Shown piece by piece: positions 62,797-64,000 of a stretch of DNA of 64,000 nt. Position numbers and translations under genes: made by a program. The notes under the pieces were generated by a model. The model ran no database searches. It saw nothing but the letters and a program-made list of their open reading frames with translations, and was not told the DNA's origin. Every line of letters starts with the position of its first letter. The stretch's first letter is position 1. The stretch comes from Lanius collurio (Eukaryota; Chordata; Aves; Passeriformes; Laniidae). The stretch spans positions 25,907,076 to 25,971,075 of the forward strand of contig JACBWW010000004.1 of assembly GCA_020086605.1 (NCBI GenBank), read 5' to 3'.

Positions 62797-63483
62797 AAGT
62801 CAGGTTTTGAACATCCTCAAGGATGGGATTTGCTGAACCTCTCTGTACAACCTGTTTAAGTGCTTCACTTTTCTTACTGAGGGTTTCTTTTATTTCCCCC
62901 TAGTATCCAATCTGAATTCATTTTGCTGCTGCTTCCAGTTGCTGTGCTTTACCTTTGCATGCATACCTCTCTCGTCTGAGAAGAGTTTTACTTCCTTTTC
63001 TCCATAACTCCCCACAAGGTACAAAAGACTGCAAACTTAAGCCAGTCAGCCTCTCGCCTGCAAGCTGAACAAAGTTGCCTCAGCTTCTGAGCATGTTTGT
63101 ACGAATAATTCATGTGTGTGTATATATCAGGTTCTCCAGTCTCACAGCTGTCTTGGTGGCATTCTGGTGGACTCTCTCCAGTTTCTCACTCTCAAGGGGA
63201 CAGAACAGCACACTGCGCTCCAGGTTCAGCCTCATGGATGCTGGAATTACCTCTTCAGCCTACTGACTCCGTTCTTGCTCACAAAACCCTATCAGTGGTT
63301 AGTGGTATTGCCTCAAGGGCATGTGCCTTTTCCATGTCCAGGTTGTTGTCCATCAGAGCCCCCAGACTACTGCTGCATTGCTACTTAGTCTGAAACCCAT
63401 ATTGTTGGATGGAGTTATTCCACCCCAGGAAGGATTTTGTGTTCTTCCTCTTCTTTATATGACTAGAAAAGGTTTCAATGAGG
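62797..63483 (-). mobile_element. CR1 LINE fragment, reverse-transcriptase C-terminus and 3' region
   Basis: A minus-strand CR1 copy. Plus-strand landmarks are GTCAGGTTTTGAACATCCTC and AAGGATGGGATTTGCTGAAC at the 3' end of the element, GGTGGACTCTCTCCAGTTTC near 63166, GAACAGCACACTGCGCTCCA, GGTTGTTGTCCATCAGAGCC near 63342, and GTTATTCCACCCCAGGAAGG near 63414. All are complements of the CR1 ORF2 C-terminal coding sequence (the regions of DNAxxxKAxxxLxxS and the VLVD-xL type). It lacks the CR1 terminal repeat tail, and stops break every frame. The three overlapping plus-strand frames at 63112-63393 are read on the wrong strand. Confidence 0.85.
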
Positions 63484-64000
63484 ACTTCTTCCTTAATATA
63501 CCCATTTTTTTCTTGGAAGAGTCCTAGAATATCCTTGAATTAAGACAGCATTGTGGAGTCATATAGATTAAAATTATTCAGAGCAATTAGGTTTCTGTTC
63601 TTTCTACAAACTTTGACACAGTCTATCGTTTTGATATTTTATCTAGTAAAGCTTTGGGAGGCATGTAATGGAATATCCGATTTAATATCTGTCTGATATT
63701 TTTTACTTTTTTTGCTGCTGAGGTTGCCTTTTTACAAAAACATTTAATCCAATATTCCAGCCAAGGGTAGCCCTTTTAAATATAACACAGACAGGCAGCT
63801 GCTGTCTTAAAATGCGAGTTTTAAAACCATCTGCTATCAGTGACATCTGCCCATGTTCCAATTGGTAAATGCTCTTCCTTTTTTTCTGGAACGATGATGC
63901 TTTTTCTCACCTATTGCAAAAATATCATACAAGCCTGGCACTATTAGAAGAGTTTCCCATTAATTTCTATTGCAAGCCCACAGGAACCTATGGATAATGT
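63484..64000. other. Unique non-coding DNA to the window edge
   Basis: A+T-rich sequence with no feature recognised. The stretch up to about 63540 could still be eroded CR1. Confidence 0.5.

Noticed and set aside
63112..63527. Several overlapping plus-strand open frames
   Set aside because: The DNA is a CR1 copy lying on the minus strand, so these frames are its antisense.
1..64000. CRISPR arrays, operons, insertion sequences, riboswitches, rRNA genes
   Set aside because: There are no regularly spaced repeats, no prokaryotic gene order and no ribosomal RNA motifs. The sequence is vertebrate nuclear DNA.

Overview
This is a 64 kb window of vertebrate nuclear DNA, most likely from a bird. It is A+T-rich, contains no bacterial-style gene packing, and has at least six CR1-type non-LTR retrotransposon pieces. 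One of these ends in the ATTCTATGAT-like 3' tail seen on avian CR1 copies. No mammalian L1, Alu or B1 sequence was seen. CR1 also occurs in turtles and crocodilians, so bird is an inference.

I found no intact protein-coding gene. Every long open frame is explained by a repeat, by CR1 remains or by chance. The longest, 157 codons at 20577-21050, is about the length expected by chance in this much A+T-rich sequence. The window therefore looks like an intergenic gene desert or the inside of a very large intron. Three short segments have good splice signals on both sides and could be small exons: 27050-27093 (+), 51362-51408 (+) and 18018-18069 (-). None can be tied to a known gene by reading alone.

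Layout: 1-3791 unique; 3792-3925 hexanucleotide satellite; 5071-5215 CR1 3' tail (+); 6125-6500 possible LTR-like piece; 8939-8963 (GA)n; 11855-11952 G/T-rich simple repeat; 17841-17859 (TA)n; 21121-22075 internally deleted CR1 (-); 22933-22985 poly(A); 29811-30202 CR1 (-); 30512-30563 tandem duplication; 34849-34869 T tract; 39519-39595 tRNA-like SINE head (+); 45465-46970 the longest CR1 copy (+), with reverse-transcriptase remains; 59985-60540 old CR1 ORF2 piece (+); 62797-63483 CR1 (-). The rest is unique A+T-rich DNA with a few enhancer-like motif clusters and small hairpins.

The clearest structural oddity is in the CR1 at 45.5-47.0 kb. A 20-bp segment of its reverse-transcriptase region is followed, in inverted orientation and after an 11-nt spacer, by an exact copy, giving a perfect foldback at 45541-45591. 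I saw no sign of a new multi-gene biological system here.
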